64,000 nucleotides of DNA from Syncephalis fuscata (GCA_025786725.1 JAHLTZ010000005.1:496001-560000), one strand, 5' to 3'. Shown: positions 11,912 to 25,094, numbered from the stretch's first letter. Numbers and translations are program-made. Notes: generated by a model from the letters alone, not told the origin.

Positions 11912-14043
11912 ATGTGTAGTTTACAGGATAACGAGCTTCCAGTAGAAGGTAATTACACAACCTCCGTTATATAACCATCGACGACTAAATATATGTATAT
12001 ATACATATATAACTTTATTGAACTATTGATTAATTGATTTAAAAGTCCCACGATTAGCTGCGTCGAAGCTAACTGGCAATAAACTGCGCGATCGTCCATG
12101 TGCAAAGTGCAAGACAGCACCACCCGTGGTTATTATTCGACACGACGGGTTTTGCAGGTGGGTTAGAGAAGGAGGAATATAGTACTTCTGTATTCTAACT
12201 GATAGTAGCGAGTGTTTCCAACGTAATGTTGGCTCTAAATTTCGCACAGTTATTGGTAAACTACGTACTCCAGTTGAAGATGCAGGCGGTAAGGCTAGCA
12301 TTTTGTTGGCCTATTCAGGTGGGCCTGCCTCTCGGTAAGTAGTTTCAAGGACCAATGGTAGATTACTTATACATCATATAAAGTGTATTATTACAATTGG
12401 CCGATGATTTCAATAATGCGAATCGATCACAGCGATTTGCTGCCTATACTATATGTCATGTAGATGAAAGTGCTTTATTTGACGATAATCCATCGATGGT
12501 AAGAGCAGATGGATGATAGATAATAGATATTTATAGTGATTATTGGATAGAAAGCGGCCAGTACTGATTTCTTAGAGGGTATACGTAAAATAACAAATGA
12601 ATTCTCATTTGAATTTGAGCAAGTTCCATTGGAAAGTGTATTTGCCAGTTATACCAACGAGAGAAGTCCTGAATCTGCAACCACTGTTATGATGACACCT
12701 ACAAGGCGAGAGACTGGAAGTATATTTGCAGAAAGTAAGTTTAAAAGCTTAATGAGCGGCTAAAAAGTTGTTGCTTACATCATTGAATAGGTTTTGAGAC
12801 AATACAGCTGCAAACATCTTTGTCCGATGTGGATAAACTACGCCTTTTATTCAAGCAAGCGGAAAGTCTATCTGCACGCGAGGATCTTTTGTTTTATTTA
12901 CGTCAACGAGTGTTACATAGTGTAGCTGTGCGTAAGAAGTAGGTAATTTAAATGTTTTGTAATAATAATAATAACAATTAAAATAAAAGTTGTTCAGCTA
13001 TTTGGACAGCTGAAACGGCTACGCGTATAGCTATACGCACCATTTCAAATGTAGCTAAAGGGCGTGGATTAACACTACCATTGGAAACAGGGGCACAGTC
13101 AGATTTGGATAAAGGTAAACAAATATTGGACAAATAAACAACGATACTTACAATTTGGTGGTAGATATTGCATTTTGGCGACCAATACGAGATGTTCTAG
13201 CCAAAGAAGTTGGTTTATATGTACGCTATCGTCATCTTTCTATGCCATCATTTCCGATCCTTCTTAGTACACGTCGACCTGCCAAGGCCAGTATTGGCCG
13301 ATTATCAGAAGGTATGCTTATTTGTATAACAGTCTAAGAGGTAATTAAATAGCAGTTGTGATTAGAATTCATTGTAGGATTAGAGCAAGATTTGTATCGA
13401 CAGCCAATACTGTCACACGAACTGTTGGTAAATTGACACCATCGGCTAACGTGGACTATGAACGACGATGTGCACTTTGTCGAATGTAAGTTAATAAGTT
13501 GATGTTGTTGATCTATTGATTAATATAATGCCTACAAATAGGCCAGCTGACCGGGATCCAACAACTTGGCTCGAGTTGTGTACAGTTACAACAATGGGCC
13601 GACTAAATGCGGCATTACCAGATGCACAAAAGCTATCAAATGGTATAGCAACTATTTCATTAAACACAAACGATCAGTCTGAACAATGCTGTAATAACAA
13701 CAGAACTACCAATAACACTTACTGTAATGACGGTAGTTGCAGTCAGTCTAATTTGACAGAACAGGATAGTTTTGACTTGATGCCTGCTTTGTGCTATGGT
13801 TGTTTAGTTACACTACGTGATTTCCCAGTTACTAACGAGCCAGTTAAAGGAGCAGCATCAGCTGATAGCGTTGACACTGTAAAGACATCTGTTGCAATTC
13901 CATTACCAACTTATGTCGAACATGCAGCACGTCAACGACTCGATCAAATGGCACTTCGTGAAAAGATAGCCGATTTTCTTATTGAAGATGACGACGACGA
14001 CGACGACGACGACAATGATGATGACTGTGATAAGAGTAAATAA
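11912..14043 (+). CDS. NCS2: Cytoplasmic tRNA 2-thiolation protein 2 (one frame break)
   Basis: Partner of Ncs6 in 2-thiolation of wobble uridine (mcm5s2U) in cytosolic tRNAs. Ten exons: 11912-11948, 12046-12157, 12206-12334, 12384-12498, 12551-12734, 12791-12938, 12990-13114, 13165-13311, 13366-13485, 13542-14043. These give about 539 aa. Family marks are MCS at the start, RPCAKCKTAPPVVIIRHDGF then CF...KFR, ILLAYSGGPASRVLLQLADD, CSAIWTAETATRIAIRTIS, STANTVTRTVGKL, a CALC motif and LCYGC near the end. The C terminus carries an aspartate run coded by (GAC)n. In exon 9, EEFIVGLEQD and FVSTANTV lie in adjacent frames, so one base is missing near 13393; exon 9 length is short by one in agreement. 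The 3' end is 44 bp from the convergent GNAT gene. Confidence 0.9.
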
Positions 14044-14087
14044 AACGTAATTTTATAATAAAATAAATTTTATTGCTATGGCTAGTA

Positions 14088-14859
14088 TTATTTGTTATCA
14101 GTCTGGTTTAATGGTTTAAGGAAGACGCGGAAACGTGCCGTTTTATCCAATAGTAAATGATCCCAAACAAATGGTAGTTCACGACCCGAGTCGATAAAGC
14201 CCATACGTTGATACCATTTAATAATGTCAGTGCGTTGTTTAATCACCCATACACCTGTATGCGATAGATGTAGCTGGTCACGAGTATATTCCTCGGCTGC
14301 CCGTACTAGCGATGAGCCAATACGGCGTGATTGATGCTCGGGATCCACCGCCAGTAAACCGACCAATCCATATGAAAACTGTTTTATATTGCCGCCATCT
14401 TTCTCGCCATTATCGTCGTCCGATGAAGTGGCTGGTTCGCCCAATGAATCCGTGGTGTTGATTTCGACAGTACCCACGACCAGAGGTGGCGCCGTCGATG
14501 TATCGTTAGCATCGGTGCTTACCAATTCGGCCAATAGTGTTGGTGGTTTGCTAGTGGTTAGTTTTTCAATTAAATCTTGTTTTGTGATACGTTCGCCCGT
14601 AACAAGATGTGTTTCGGTCGTCCATGACTTATCTATTATGTAGATAAATATTGCGGTTAGGTTAATGTTCTTTATTGTGGCTTGGCCGTTGATGTACGAA
14701 TACTGCACTACCCACCTCCGCGATATGCTTGGTTAATAAGTTGATGAAGACGATCGACATGGATAACATCCTCGGGAACTGCCACACGTACACGAACAAC
14801 CGTGTTGGATGCCGTAGTTGTTTCTGCACAGCAGTGTTGGCTGAGGAAGAAGAAGGCAT
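14088..14859 (-). CDS. GNAT-family N-acetyltransferase (one frame break near start)
   Basis: Two exons (14716-14859, 14088-14632) joined across a GTGGGT...ATAG intron, phase 1. Exon 1 ends in RVRVAVPEDVIHVDRLHQLI then NQAYRG, and exon 2 opens DKSWTTETHLVTGERIT. This is the start of a fungal GNAT domain. The acetyl-CoA loop is GLLAVDPEHQSRRIGSSLVR (Q/R-x-x-G-x-G/A type), followed by YQRMGFIDSGRELP. Total is about 229 aa. The frame carrying RVRVAVPED has no ATG after its upstream stop; the ATG at 14859 (MPSSSSANTAVQKQL) is one frame off, so one base seems to be missing near 14800-14810. Exon 1 length agrees. Substrate not predictable. Convergent with NCS2. Confidence 0.75.
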
Positions 14860-16271
14860 GATGTTACTGTCACTGTTACTGTTAAAGCAAAAGAAGGTGG
14901 CTATTTTATAGAAATGAAAGAAGGACAAAAGGCTGGGGAAATTATAAATTAGCTTCCGAAATGAAAAATCAACGAATCAGCAATTCATCTAAATCTATTC
15001 AGTGATTAGATCAGTGATTGTTCGTGGTAATAAGCACGTCTTTTTGTTTCATCCAATGTTCATGGGCCATTCTAATTTCAGGACAATTTCCTTATTGATA
15101 CGATTAGCTGACGCATCTTTGGTTAAATTAAATATAAATATAGTATTTTTTAGTGTTGAATTAATTAAATTAGTACAGCTTATTATCAAAAATAAATAAT
15201 GAATTAAATGCTGTTTTCTGGCATTTTCTAGATTCATAGTAACTAATAATAATATACAATGGAGCATGATGCTGCTTTAGTTTGATTAAAACATTTAATG
15301 TTTATTAAAACAAACCGATGAGCCATTGATGTAAAAATCGCTCAACCATTTTAACTTTATTTTGGTAATTTTTATACAATTGTCGGAGTTTAGATTTTTG
15401 CCTGACTGAAATTCCCACCACACATCCCGCTTGTCAGTAACGATCAATTATCAGGCCGATAATTTATTCGTCCATCACATAAATCCTCAAAAGTAAATTC
15501 ATATAAGTTATCGCACAATCACTCATGAGAGCAATGATAATGTAAATCGTTATTATCAATATCATCAACATAGCGACACTAGTAGTATAGTATTACTGTT
15601 ATACAAAGTTACTCATTTCTAAATCAAATAAACACTGTCTTACATCTAACTATTGCCTTATTTAATTTCAAAAATTGCTCCAGTTCATCATCATGCACAA
15701 ACATGATAACTTTGACAAAGATAATTATCAAAATAAAATCAATAAAGCTAAATGTAGAATTAGCAATGATGGTACACGTACGCTGGAAATAAATAATAAG
15801 CATAGCAATTGATAGCAGTGTGATAATATCTATGGAAATGACTAATTATCTTTGTTCTTTACTCTTTGTTTCGCGCATATTGGATTAAAATCACGAAGCT
15901 AAGGCGATTGTGAATACTATCACTGGTTGCTATCATTTTGACTGCCGAAATGACCATGCATGTCAGTGGAATTTCTGAGTTACACGAATAAACAAATCCT
16001 GCTGATTGAATGGTTATTTCCCTCGTCTCCCTTTGCACATGGATGGCCTGTAGCTACAAATAGTTGGACGCCGAGCGACAGTAGCATGCCACTTCTTTTA
16101 TCATCCACTTTGCATCCTCTATAGTATTTTTTTACACCAACATAGCAAAGGTGCCACCTGCCGATCAAATAATTGTGACAACATTTATTGGCTTCGCTAG
16201 TAACCACTATATTAATTTAATAGTACCTTGCCGTGCTTGCGCCTAAACAAAACTTTTCTCTTATCCTTACA
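14860..16271. other. Intergenic, no gene seen
   Basis: Separates GNAT from the DOMON-b561 gene. Short ORFs here start with non-ATG codons or are low complexity. No repeat family is obvious. Confidence 0.5.
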
Positions 16272-17911
16272 ATGAAACATATTTTGTATTTTGCCGCCGG
16301 TTTGTGGACGGCTACATGTTGTATTGCTGATGCACGTGCTCAAAACAATGGTACACAATGTAGGTGCGATAGCTGGTACTTTAGCAAGAAATAACTAACC
16401 ATTATTTTATGTTTCATATACCAATAATTAGCGACGCAGTATCGTACGTAATCCGTGCCAGTTCTGATAAACTCATACTAAGTATGTAATGATTTATAGC
16501 ATTGACCATCAACGGTGCATTCGTACCTACAACCAAACGGTAGATGTAAATAACTTTGCTATCTATTGGTCTCTCAATGCTGTCGAAAACACTATTTCAT
16601 TTGCTGTTCAGTCCAAGGCTGGCAATCGGCCAGGTGTGTATATGTTGAGCGGCTACTCGCCAATTAGCTAACAGGGCGATTACTAGGCTGGATCGGATTT
16701 GGCTTTTCCTCAAGTGGTGGCATGGTAGGATCTCGTGTTGTGGTTGCCGCCCAAGACACCTCCAACAAACTTACTATCACAGAATATCAACTAAACAGCA
16801 AATCATCAAGCGGCCTCCAAGCTATTGCTGACAACTCCCGTGTCACCTCCGACGCTGTAGCAAGCTTTGCTAATAGCCAGCCAGTCACCTTGGCTTTCAC
16901 ACATAATTTAAACACCAGTATTCGTGGCCTATCTGTTGAAAAAAACTCCACCAGCAATTTAGTAATAGCCAGTGGCAATGCACCTGGTTCTAGTAAGTAA
17001 AATTGCATCTAATTCACCGATATCTCACTGATTATACATTAGACGGCAGAATTTCTATTCACACAACCAAAGAAGCAGCAGTAATAATGTTAAACAGTCC
17101 TCATCCTACTGTGATGGAGGTCGTAGCGTCACAAAACACCTATATTATAATTCATGGCATTCTTATGGCTGTAAGTACCTATCTGTCATATATATTAAAC
17201 GCCTATTTATACAAACTTTACATCTAGGTTGGATGGCTGGTATTAGTGCCAGTGGGTATTGTGTTTGGTTCCCCAGTTCTACGTCGTCGCCTATTTCCTA
17301 ATGACAAATCTGGAAATCCGCCTTACACACGGGCCCATCGCCATGTTCAAACTGCCGCGTTTCTATGCATCACTGCAAGTCTTATCATCGCCAAGGTTCA
17401 ACTGAGTTCTGACAGCGAGGAAAGTACCCATGGTATTTTAGGCGTTGTTGTATATAGTCTACTGTGTCTACAAGTAATAATTGGCATAACACGCGTTACA
17501 CTCGTCAAGCCAAAAGCGGCCAAAAATACTGCTGAGCGTCTTTTTAAACGCTTTAAACAAGAAATTATTAAATCACATATGATTTTGGGAAATCTTTTGT
17601 GGACATTAGCGGTGGCCAACATTATGCTTGGCATCGCCCTTGCTGGTAAGTTATTGAATATCACATAGGATGTTTATTTATTTTAATGAATGATATTTTT
17701 ATTCTCCGCTCTATTAGGTATGGGTTTTGGTCTTTATATTGCTGCAGGCATACTTGCCCTCTTGGGTGGCTCAGCTTTCGTTTGGTCGTCGTATATTGTG
17801 AAGCAAAATGGACGAACTGCGGGCTGGTTGCCGAAAAAAGACTCTCGCACGGACCAGTCACCTTTAACGCCTAATAACCAACAAGGTATTGAAACGGCAG
17901 GCAGTGCGTAA
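16272..17911 (+). CDS. Secreted/membrane DOMON-cytochrome b561 protein
   Basis: Seven exons (16272-16363, 16432-16443, 16500-16633, 16675-16992, 17043-17170, 17228-17645, 17718-17911) give an intact 431-aa protein. A signal peptide (MKHILYFAAGLWTATCCIAD) leads into a DOMON domain: NFAIYWSLNAVENTISFAVQ, LLGWIGFGFSSSGGMVGSRV. The cytochrome b561 part has the expected membrane helices and haem-ligand histidines, in HGILMAVGWLVLVPVG, RAHRHVQTAAF and KSHMILGNLLW. These proteins move electrons across a membrane, often linked to extracellular redox or iron chemistry; the partner here is unknown. Exon 2 is only 12 nt (SDAV context). It is required because the direct alternative, an 18-nt intron at 16482, gives the wrong phase. 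Confidence 0.88.
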
Positions 17912-19138
17912 AAGGGATATTGAAACAAATAATTGTAGTTAGCATTTCAAATAAATAAGTTTGGTTTTGCAATTTGTAATTTTTTGTTAATTATATTAAA
18001 TATAGTGCTATAATTAACATTTTGCCCACTTTGGCAGAATTGCATTAATAAAAACTGATAAAGTATTGTTCAATTAAAACAGCTAGCCAGCTCGTTACTT
18101 GAATTAACAACCGATAATTGTTTTAATAAACATCGATTATGACGTTAACCATATGCGTCATCTGTTTGTTTTATTTTCATTACTATTATAAAATTTATCA
18201 TTTAAAGGGAGATAATGTTACATACAATAGAAAGTAATTTATGCCATTTAATCACATTTATTTGTATAGTAGTTTTATTAACATTGTCACAGAATATATT
18301 AGAAGTGTACGCAGTACTGAGAATAGTGGATTTAACGTTGAATAGTTTACTTAAATCAAAAGGTATTGAACGAGTAAACAACGCTTGAAACTATGAACTG
18401 AACTAGTAATAATACTGATTAGTTCATTTACTTTGGATAATGCTAATGAAGACTATGTTGCTAATGCATGATGATAGCACATACGACATAATATTGCCGT
18501 AATTGTTGATACTACCACGTCGAACCAAGCATTTCCTTTGACGCTATAATATTACGCAATTTACTAATAATAGAAGCATTAAAACTAAAAGATACTCACA
18601 TTACTTTACTAAGCACGTCTTTTTTTTGACTAGGCTGATCTCACTTCCCCTACTCAATCACTATTTTACAATATCGCTTACTGAAACTACAACACAATGG
18701 GTTGATTAAATGCCCAAATACACTATTATTAATAATAATATAGCCAGTAATTATTTTAATAGTTATTGAACACTGCTATTTCTGTACTGCTAAAATGATT
18801 AATCAACTACGTTCCAAAAACGTATGTAGGTCAGTAATTTGCACATTTCGCACCAAGTATGACAAGATCCTAAGCTCTGACTCGGCAATAATTTAAAAAG
18901 CTGCCATGCCATGCTTCCATTCTGCTAAACGGACACTAATTAATAAACCCGAAGATTACATTTATCGGAATCGGAAAATTGTTCAACAGAAATAGGCCTA
19001 TGCTCATGCGTCAAAATGCACGCGTTAACTTGCATAACTCTGGCCGTTCATGTTTTATTAATAGTCATAATGCGACTATATAATAAAATGGTTTTTACCT
19101 TATCGTTTCTGTGATAGCATGCCAATCTGATAGTTACC
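17912..19138. other. Intergenic, no gene seen
   Basis: AT-rich spacer between two plus-strand genes. I see only very short ORFs and no repeats or RNA gene. Confidence 0.5.
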
Positions 19139-20953
19139 ATGAAATTACCTTTTAGTCTTAGTCTTACTTCTGCGGCTCTTGCCATCTTTTCAGCTTCATC
19201 GGCACTAGCTATATCCAGTACCAATGAACCAACACCGATACGCGTTTTATTGGGTGTTGGATTTGGAACAAAATCACATGCTGTCCATTTCCTTGCCGTA
19301 TGTAAAGAACTGATAGCTCGTGGCCATGAAGTTCACTTTGCTACCATGAGAAGTCAGCTAAAATGGGCCGCTGACCAGCCAAAAATGAAGCTTATTGACA
19401 TAGGAGATGTACAAATATCACGAGAAGAGAGAGTCGCTCAGTTAAACGACATTGTAATTGCACAAGAAAAAGATCCAGCCTATTTAATCAAACATTGATA
19501 GAAGTGATTTACAAAGATTACGAATGGCAATATCCTATCTTCCATGATATCATATCTGGTAAATCGGGAAATGGCGGGCCAATGGATGTTGTAATGTGTG
19601 ATTATTTATGCGCGCATGTATTGATGCTGCACATTCTCTTGATGTTTCGTGTGTCATTAGACTATCCACTTTAAGCCTGGATGGTAAGATAGTCATGGCT
19701 GTTGTATTTAGTACTAATGTATTTTAATAATAATAGAAACCAGCAATCAACCGTATTTGCCCACACTTTTCGATAATGACCTACCTACTCATGAACATTC
19801 TTCGTTTTGGAGACGTTTTCGTAGTGCCATCATTACACCACTTATGGCACAAAACACCATACAGCCTGGAATTGAATTTCAAGCAAGTGTATTAAAAAAG
19901 ACTGGTGTTAAGCCATACGCCGGCCTTTCACATTTATATGACAAAAGCTTGATATTTGCTGCTACTGTTCCTGGTTACGATGTAAGCAATATGATGTAAA
20001 TAGTTTTAATATTAATATCTAACATCCAACAATTGTTTTATATTATAGCAACCACGTCCTGTCCGACCTAATGTTGTTTACATAGGACCGGCACTATCAG
20101 ATACATACACACCGCTGACCACCGAACTTAAAGACTTTTTATCTACACGCAGCAAAACTATTTTTATTGGCTTTGGTAGTATCTTTGTTATTGGATCAAC
20201 TCAATTCCAAGATATGATACACTCATTAGTCAAAGCATACCACGCCGGTCTAATCGACGGTGTTGTCTGGGGCCTAATGAGCACCAAGCTGATGAACTAC
20301 CGCTATCCGTTCATACAAAAGTTCAAACTTCCACTTCTATTGAAGTAGAAGAAGAGCACACAGTTCAAGATATGCAAACAGGAAAGCACCCATTTATTTA
20401 CATTACCAATGTTGCACCTCAACGGGCTTTATTGAATCACCCATCGGTAAAGATTTTTATTTCACATTGTGGCAGCGGATCAGTCCATGAAGCCATGGAT
20501 GCAGGCAAGCCAATATTAGCCATTCCTGGATTTGGTGATCAGCCAGATAATGCCAGAAAATTAACAAGCCTTGGTGTGGCTGTTTCTGTCAAATGGAATC
20601 AAGTTGGTACCGAAGTGATGCACGCTGCGTTCCATCAGCTACTTGAAGGTGAAAGTGCCGAAAAAGCTCGACAAGTTGTGGCTAAACTTCAAAAGATTAC
20701 AAGAACGTATAACCGCCAATTATCCCATGCCGCAGACATGGTCGAGTTGGCTGCGGTCCCTGGTGCATTAAAATTACTCGAACCAGCCGGTGTGCGTATG
20801 GATTGGTGGCGGGCAAGAAATGTTGATGTATGGATTGTTGCTGTCCTAGGCTTGATGAGCGTATTAGCTGGTATTGCCTACACCATTTGTTTAGCGTATC
20901 AACAATTCAATCGTACTCAAAAGCCCACTTCACACAAGCTTAAAAAGACGTGA
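19139..20953 (+). CDS. Membrane UDP-glycosyltransferase, GT1-type (three frame breaks)
   Basis: Three exons (19139-19683, 19737-19981, 20049-20953), about 565 aa. It has a signal peptide (MKLPFSLSLTSAALAIFSAS), then RVLLGVGFGTKSHAVHFLAV, the N-terminal Rossmann start of GT1 enzymes. IFISHCGSGSVHEAMDAGKP and IPGFGDQPDNARKL form the UDP-sugar-binding signature. A C-terminal TM helix (VWIVAVLGLMSVLAGIAYTI) and basic tail match ER-membrane UGT topology. It would transfer a sugar to a lipid or small molecule; acceptor unknown. The frame breaks near 19492, 19607 and 20315, each repaired by one missing base, and exon lengths agree (two in exon 1, one in exon 3). This could be a decaying gene, but the same type of break hits essential genes here, so sequence error is as likely. 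Confidence 0.8.
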
Positions 20954-21265
20954 TTATATTCAAATTGTTAATAAATTTATAATTAAGTAAAAATAAATAA
21001 TGTGTTAATTTAAGTGAAAGCTTTCAAAAATAAATTGTTTTTAAATTTCAAATTTATTATTATGGTGACTTTTATTTTTTTCAAAACAATGTATTTAATA
21101 AATAAATTTAAATACATATATCATTACTAATATAGTACTTTGCTATTAAACTAATATTAGTAGTAGTGTTTGGTAAAGTTACAATTTAATAATGCATAAA
21201 TTTAAATTTTTGTTGTTAAAGATGAGTAAACAAAATATCATATCAAGACAGCAAGCACTACTGTT
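20954..21265. other. Intergenic between convergent genes, no gene seen
   Basis: Very AT-rich 3' flanks of the UGT and VanZ-like genes; no further feature identified. Confidence 0.5.
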
Positions 21266-22009
21266 TCAAACAAGTTCGTCGCCCCGACGCTTTGCAGCCG
21301 AGTTTTGCTGGTCCCATCGTACTCCATTAATGTTTACCGTGCGATCATCATCGTCATCGTCATCGTCACCACCGATCCAATCTCGTTCATGGGCCAGCAT
21401 AATGTAGTCTGCTTGTTGTTTGGCCTTTCGTTTACGATAACTATTATCAATAAACCATGCCATTATCCAACCAAATGCTGTGCCCACAATATTTGCCTAT
21501 TAAATTATGTAAAAATGACAGTTATAGTTAGCAGATACGTATGCTGTTAGCCATTTATATTATTTATTGCGTTCTATCCTACCGAAATATCCTCCCAGTT
21601 CAAGTAGCGTCCCTATAGTTGCATATAAATGACGTCATAATTAGTTTATTGTATTTATTATGCTTATCTCCTTGTTCTTAGCTCTATTGCTGCTATTGCT
21701 ACTACTTACCGGCAACCAGCCACGGACAACTTCAATACTTATGCTTAGAAATACCATACAAATGCCTACACCCAAAGCATTAAAGAATTGTGGTCCATCC
21801 CAGAGGAAGAAGGACACCATAGTCACTAGAGTAAATCCTACACAATGCGCGACACGACCCCATACCGGCATATGAAGCGGAACAAAAGCAAACACTAGCA
21901 TAACAAGCACCAGTGCCATCCAGGCCAGCAGAACACGTGGCCGAAGTCGTCTCAATATCTCGTCTTCAAATACATCTCGCCATTGACGTAGTAGATGAGT
22001 TATAGCCAT
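21266..22009 (-). CDS. VanZ-like family membrane protein
   Basis: Three exons (21710-22009, 21583-21612, 21266-21496), all phase 0, give an intact 186-aa protein. Four hydrophobic helices: VLLAWMALVLVMLVFAFVPL, VAHCVGFTLVTMVSFFLWDG, GVGICMVFLSISIEVVRGWL and ANIVGTAFGWIMAWFI. The 30-nt middle exon supplies GRYLNWEDIS, completing the VanZ-like signature E...RGWLPGRYLNWEDI..N..G. VanZ-like proteins occur in bacteria and as uncharacterised proteins in fungi; their biochemical role is unclear. The hydrophilic C-terminal tail has a run of eight aspartates coded by a GAT/GAC microsatellite. The start is 191 bp from the divergent UTP25 start, so they probably share a promoter region. Confidence 0.8.
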
Positions 22010-22200
22010 AGTGTTCTTGTTACGTATGTTTAGAAAGGTGGAAAGATGTAAGAAAGAAGGAGACGGTGAATGATAAATATCTGCGAGTAATCAAAAGTGT
22101 TATAAATAGGTACAATAATTTAATACAATTTTATTTTTTATTTTATTTTTCTCGGTTGATTTTACTTCTAGATACACACACCTATATAACATGACGTATA
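22010..22200. promoter_or_regulatory. Probable bidirectional promoter, VanZ-like gene / UTP25
   Basis: A 191-bp interval lies between the two divergent start codons. Both genes look real, so both promoters must lie within or near this segment. No specific factor site was identified. Confidence 0.4.
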
Positions 22201-25091
22201 ATGGTACCAAAGAAGAGTACACGACAAAAGGGTGGTTTGGTACGTAAAAGACCACGCAATTCGGAAGTAGCGACCAGTTCTCCAGCAAAAGCCGCGGAGG
22301 AATCAGCAGTAAATGGTGCTACAGAATCTTCATACCGCACCTTGTTCCGTATGTTAAAGAAAGCACGTAAATCTAAACGACCAGTAGTAGTGAATGACGA
22401 AAAAACCACTTTAAACAAAGAAAAAGAGGTGGAACCAGTCGAGGAAGAGGCTTTATCTGGCGAAGAAAGTAGCGATAATGAGGACCATTTAGAGGAAACA
22501 TTTGATAATGATGATGGTTTAAATGATTTACCGAATGGACATGAAGAGGAATCAGGTATTTATTTAACGATTTATACTTTATATAACATAGATTAATTAC
22601 ATTATTAGCATATGAACGCTATTTTGGTGAAAATTTATCGGAAAAGCTTAATAATGAACGTGTTGCACAAGTGGATGAAAAGAAATGGCAATGTTTAACT
22701 GGAAATGACAAAATATTCGGACAAATGGCTTATTATGCACTAGATACGCCATCAGATGATAAAGATACGCCAACATTTGATCAGGCTATTTCATTTATAC
22801 GCGAATCATCCAACAATGTTCGTAACAACGCTTTTGGTGTCAAACAAAGATTAATTGAGGCATGGGGGAAATACTCTCATAAGTCAGATAAAACTACACC
22901 AAAGAGTAAGTGATAACAATCATTAGTATATCAAAGTAGTTTGTTTAAACTATATATAATAGATGATCAACCAACTAAATTGATATTGAATCCTTTACAA
23001 GCAAGATTGATGGGTGTAATGCGTAATTATCGTGATATTCTATATACAAGTCGAGACTCGTCAAATGCCGATAGCATTCGTGATGTATACGCACTTCATC
23101 TACTTGATCATATTTATCAGACACGCGATCGTGTTATTAAAAACAATACGAAATTAGTAAAGAGCCAGTCTAATAATGATGGAAATGTGATGATCATGAA
23201 ACATTAGAACTACGTGATCAAGGATTTACTCGTCCCAAAGTATTGGTAGTATTACCGACACGTAGTGCAGCCGTTAGACTTGTTGAAGCATTAATTCGGC
23301 TTTCTGGATGCGATAGTGTAGTAAGTATACTAATAAGTATAGTATAGAAGCAATAATAATATTAATATTAATAATGATAGCATCAATTAAAACGGTTTCA
23401 ACAAGAATACGGTACAATGAAAGATCTGGAAATACCAACAGATGACACAAAACCAAGTAAGTTATTATAATAATACTTGTTATTAATTAATGTTGAAAAC
23501 TGACTCTTATTAATATAGTTGATTATTTAAATTATTTTACTGGTAATGCCGATGATCATTTCCGATTGGGTATTCGATTTACACGTAAAACAATGAAGTT
23601 ATGCAGTGAATTCTACGCATCTGATCTAATTATTGCTTCTCCTCTTGGCCTTCGTACTATTATTGGTGCACGAGGGTAAGTAATAGCAAAAAATATAATG
23701 TATTAATAATAGCTTATACAATGTATATAGAGAGAAAAAACGAGACTTTGATTTCTTATCGTCAATTGAGGTGCTTATAGTTGATCAAGCACATAGCTAT
23801 CTAATGCAGAATTGGGATCATGTTGAAGTAAGCAATTTATATAAAGTTTACTGTTGCAATGATATATTAATTCATTCTATATTATATAGCATTTGTTAAA
23901 ACACATGAATATGATTCCACAAGAATCACGCGATTGTGATTTCTCCCGTGTCAAGAATTGGTATCTTGATGGAAGGTAATATCATGGCTATAGATATAAG
24001 TATAGTCTAGAATGAGAATAGTTTTAATAATTATTGCTAACCATTATATGTATATATATATGTGTGTGTGTATATATACCACTAATAGAGCCAAATATCT
24101 ACGTCAAACCTTAATCTTTTCCGAATATTTAGCACCTGAATTAAATTCAATGTTTAGTAAATATTGTTGTAATGTGGCTGGTAAATTAAAAGTTCGTCGA
24201 ACCAATGAATCCGGTACCATTAATGATGTCACATTGCCTATTCAGCAGGTAAGAATAAGAACAAGAAAACAATGATATCATAATATTGAATCATGGTTTA
24301 TAAAAGTGATCAATTTAATAATGGTATATTAATATTGCATACTTTAGATATTTACACGAATTGACTGTACATCATTAGCTAAAGCGGCTGATCTTCGATT
24401 TGAACACTTTAAAGATAAGGTACTATACATATAGTATATTGTTTTATTATAATTGGCTAATAATGGATTGTTTGATAACTATGAATAGGTGTTTCCTGCA
24501 TTACAACAGTCAGCGGTACAACAATCTCGTACTATGATATTTATTCCATCTTACTATGATTACGTACGTATTCGTAATTATTTAGAAGATCAAGAAATTA
24601 ATTTTGTTGATATTTGCGAGTAAGTGTTTATTTAATTAGTTATTTTCATTGTATTTATTACTATTGCTATTACTATTAGATACTCGAATCATCGGATATT
24701 TCTCGTTCTCGTACGGCATTTTTCCATGGAGATTGTGACTTTATGCTTTACACGGAACGAGTTCATTTTTATCGTCGGTAAGTTATTATTTACATTTTCT
24801 GTTGTTATTTATACGCATTTTGATATTATTATTTACACATTTAACACTGAATGAACGTATAGGTATCGTATTCGTGGTGCACAGCATATTTTCTTTTATC
24901 AATTACCGGAAAATGCTCAGTTTTATCCTGAACTGCTTGGTGTATTGTCCGATGCAGTCGACGGTCTGCGGGATCTTACCATTTCCGCACTCTATTCGCG
25001 CTACGACCAACTACGACTAGAGCGTGTTGTGGGCACTCAGCGCGCTCAGCGTATGATTCAAGGAGAAAAACCCGCCTATCTTTTTGCCTAA
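22201..25091 (+). CDS. UTP25: U3 snoRNP-associated protein Utp25 / digestive organ expansion factor family (two frame breaks)
   Basis: Nucleolar helicase-like protein (catalytic motifs degenerate) needed for 18S rRNA maturation in the small-subunit processome. Twelve exons: 22201-22555, 22609-22905, 22963-23320, 23381-23456, 23519-23675, 23731-23827, 23890-23975, 24089-24248, 24348-24419, 24489-24619, 24680-24777, 24863-25091. About 705 aa. After a basic then acidic N-terminal region come [71 protein letters not shown] and [20 protein letters not shown], all family signatures. Two breaks, each one missing base: near 23188 (before [11 protein letters not shown]) and near 24685 ([12 protein letters not shown]). 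The lengths of exons 3 and 11 confirm this. The stop codon is only 3 bp from that of SRPRB on the other strand. Confidence 0.9.
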
Positions 25092-25094
25092 TAT

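Noticed and set aside
15980-16207. 75-aa minus-strand frame
   Set aside because: Opens with GTG, has no motif or neighbours to support it, and lies in the DOMON-b561 promoter region.
16482-16499. Possible 18-nt intron with GTATGT donor and TATAG acceptor
   Set aside because: Using it puts the next exon out of frame with an early stop; the 12-nt exon model restores the conserved domain.
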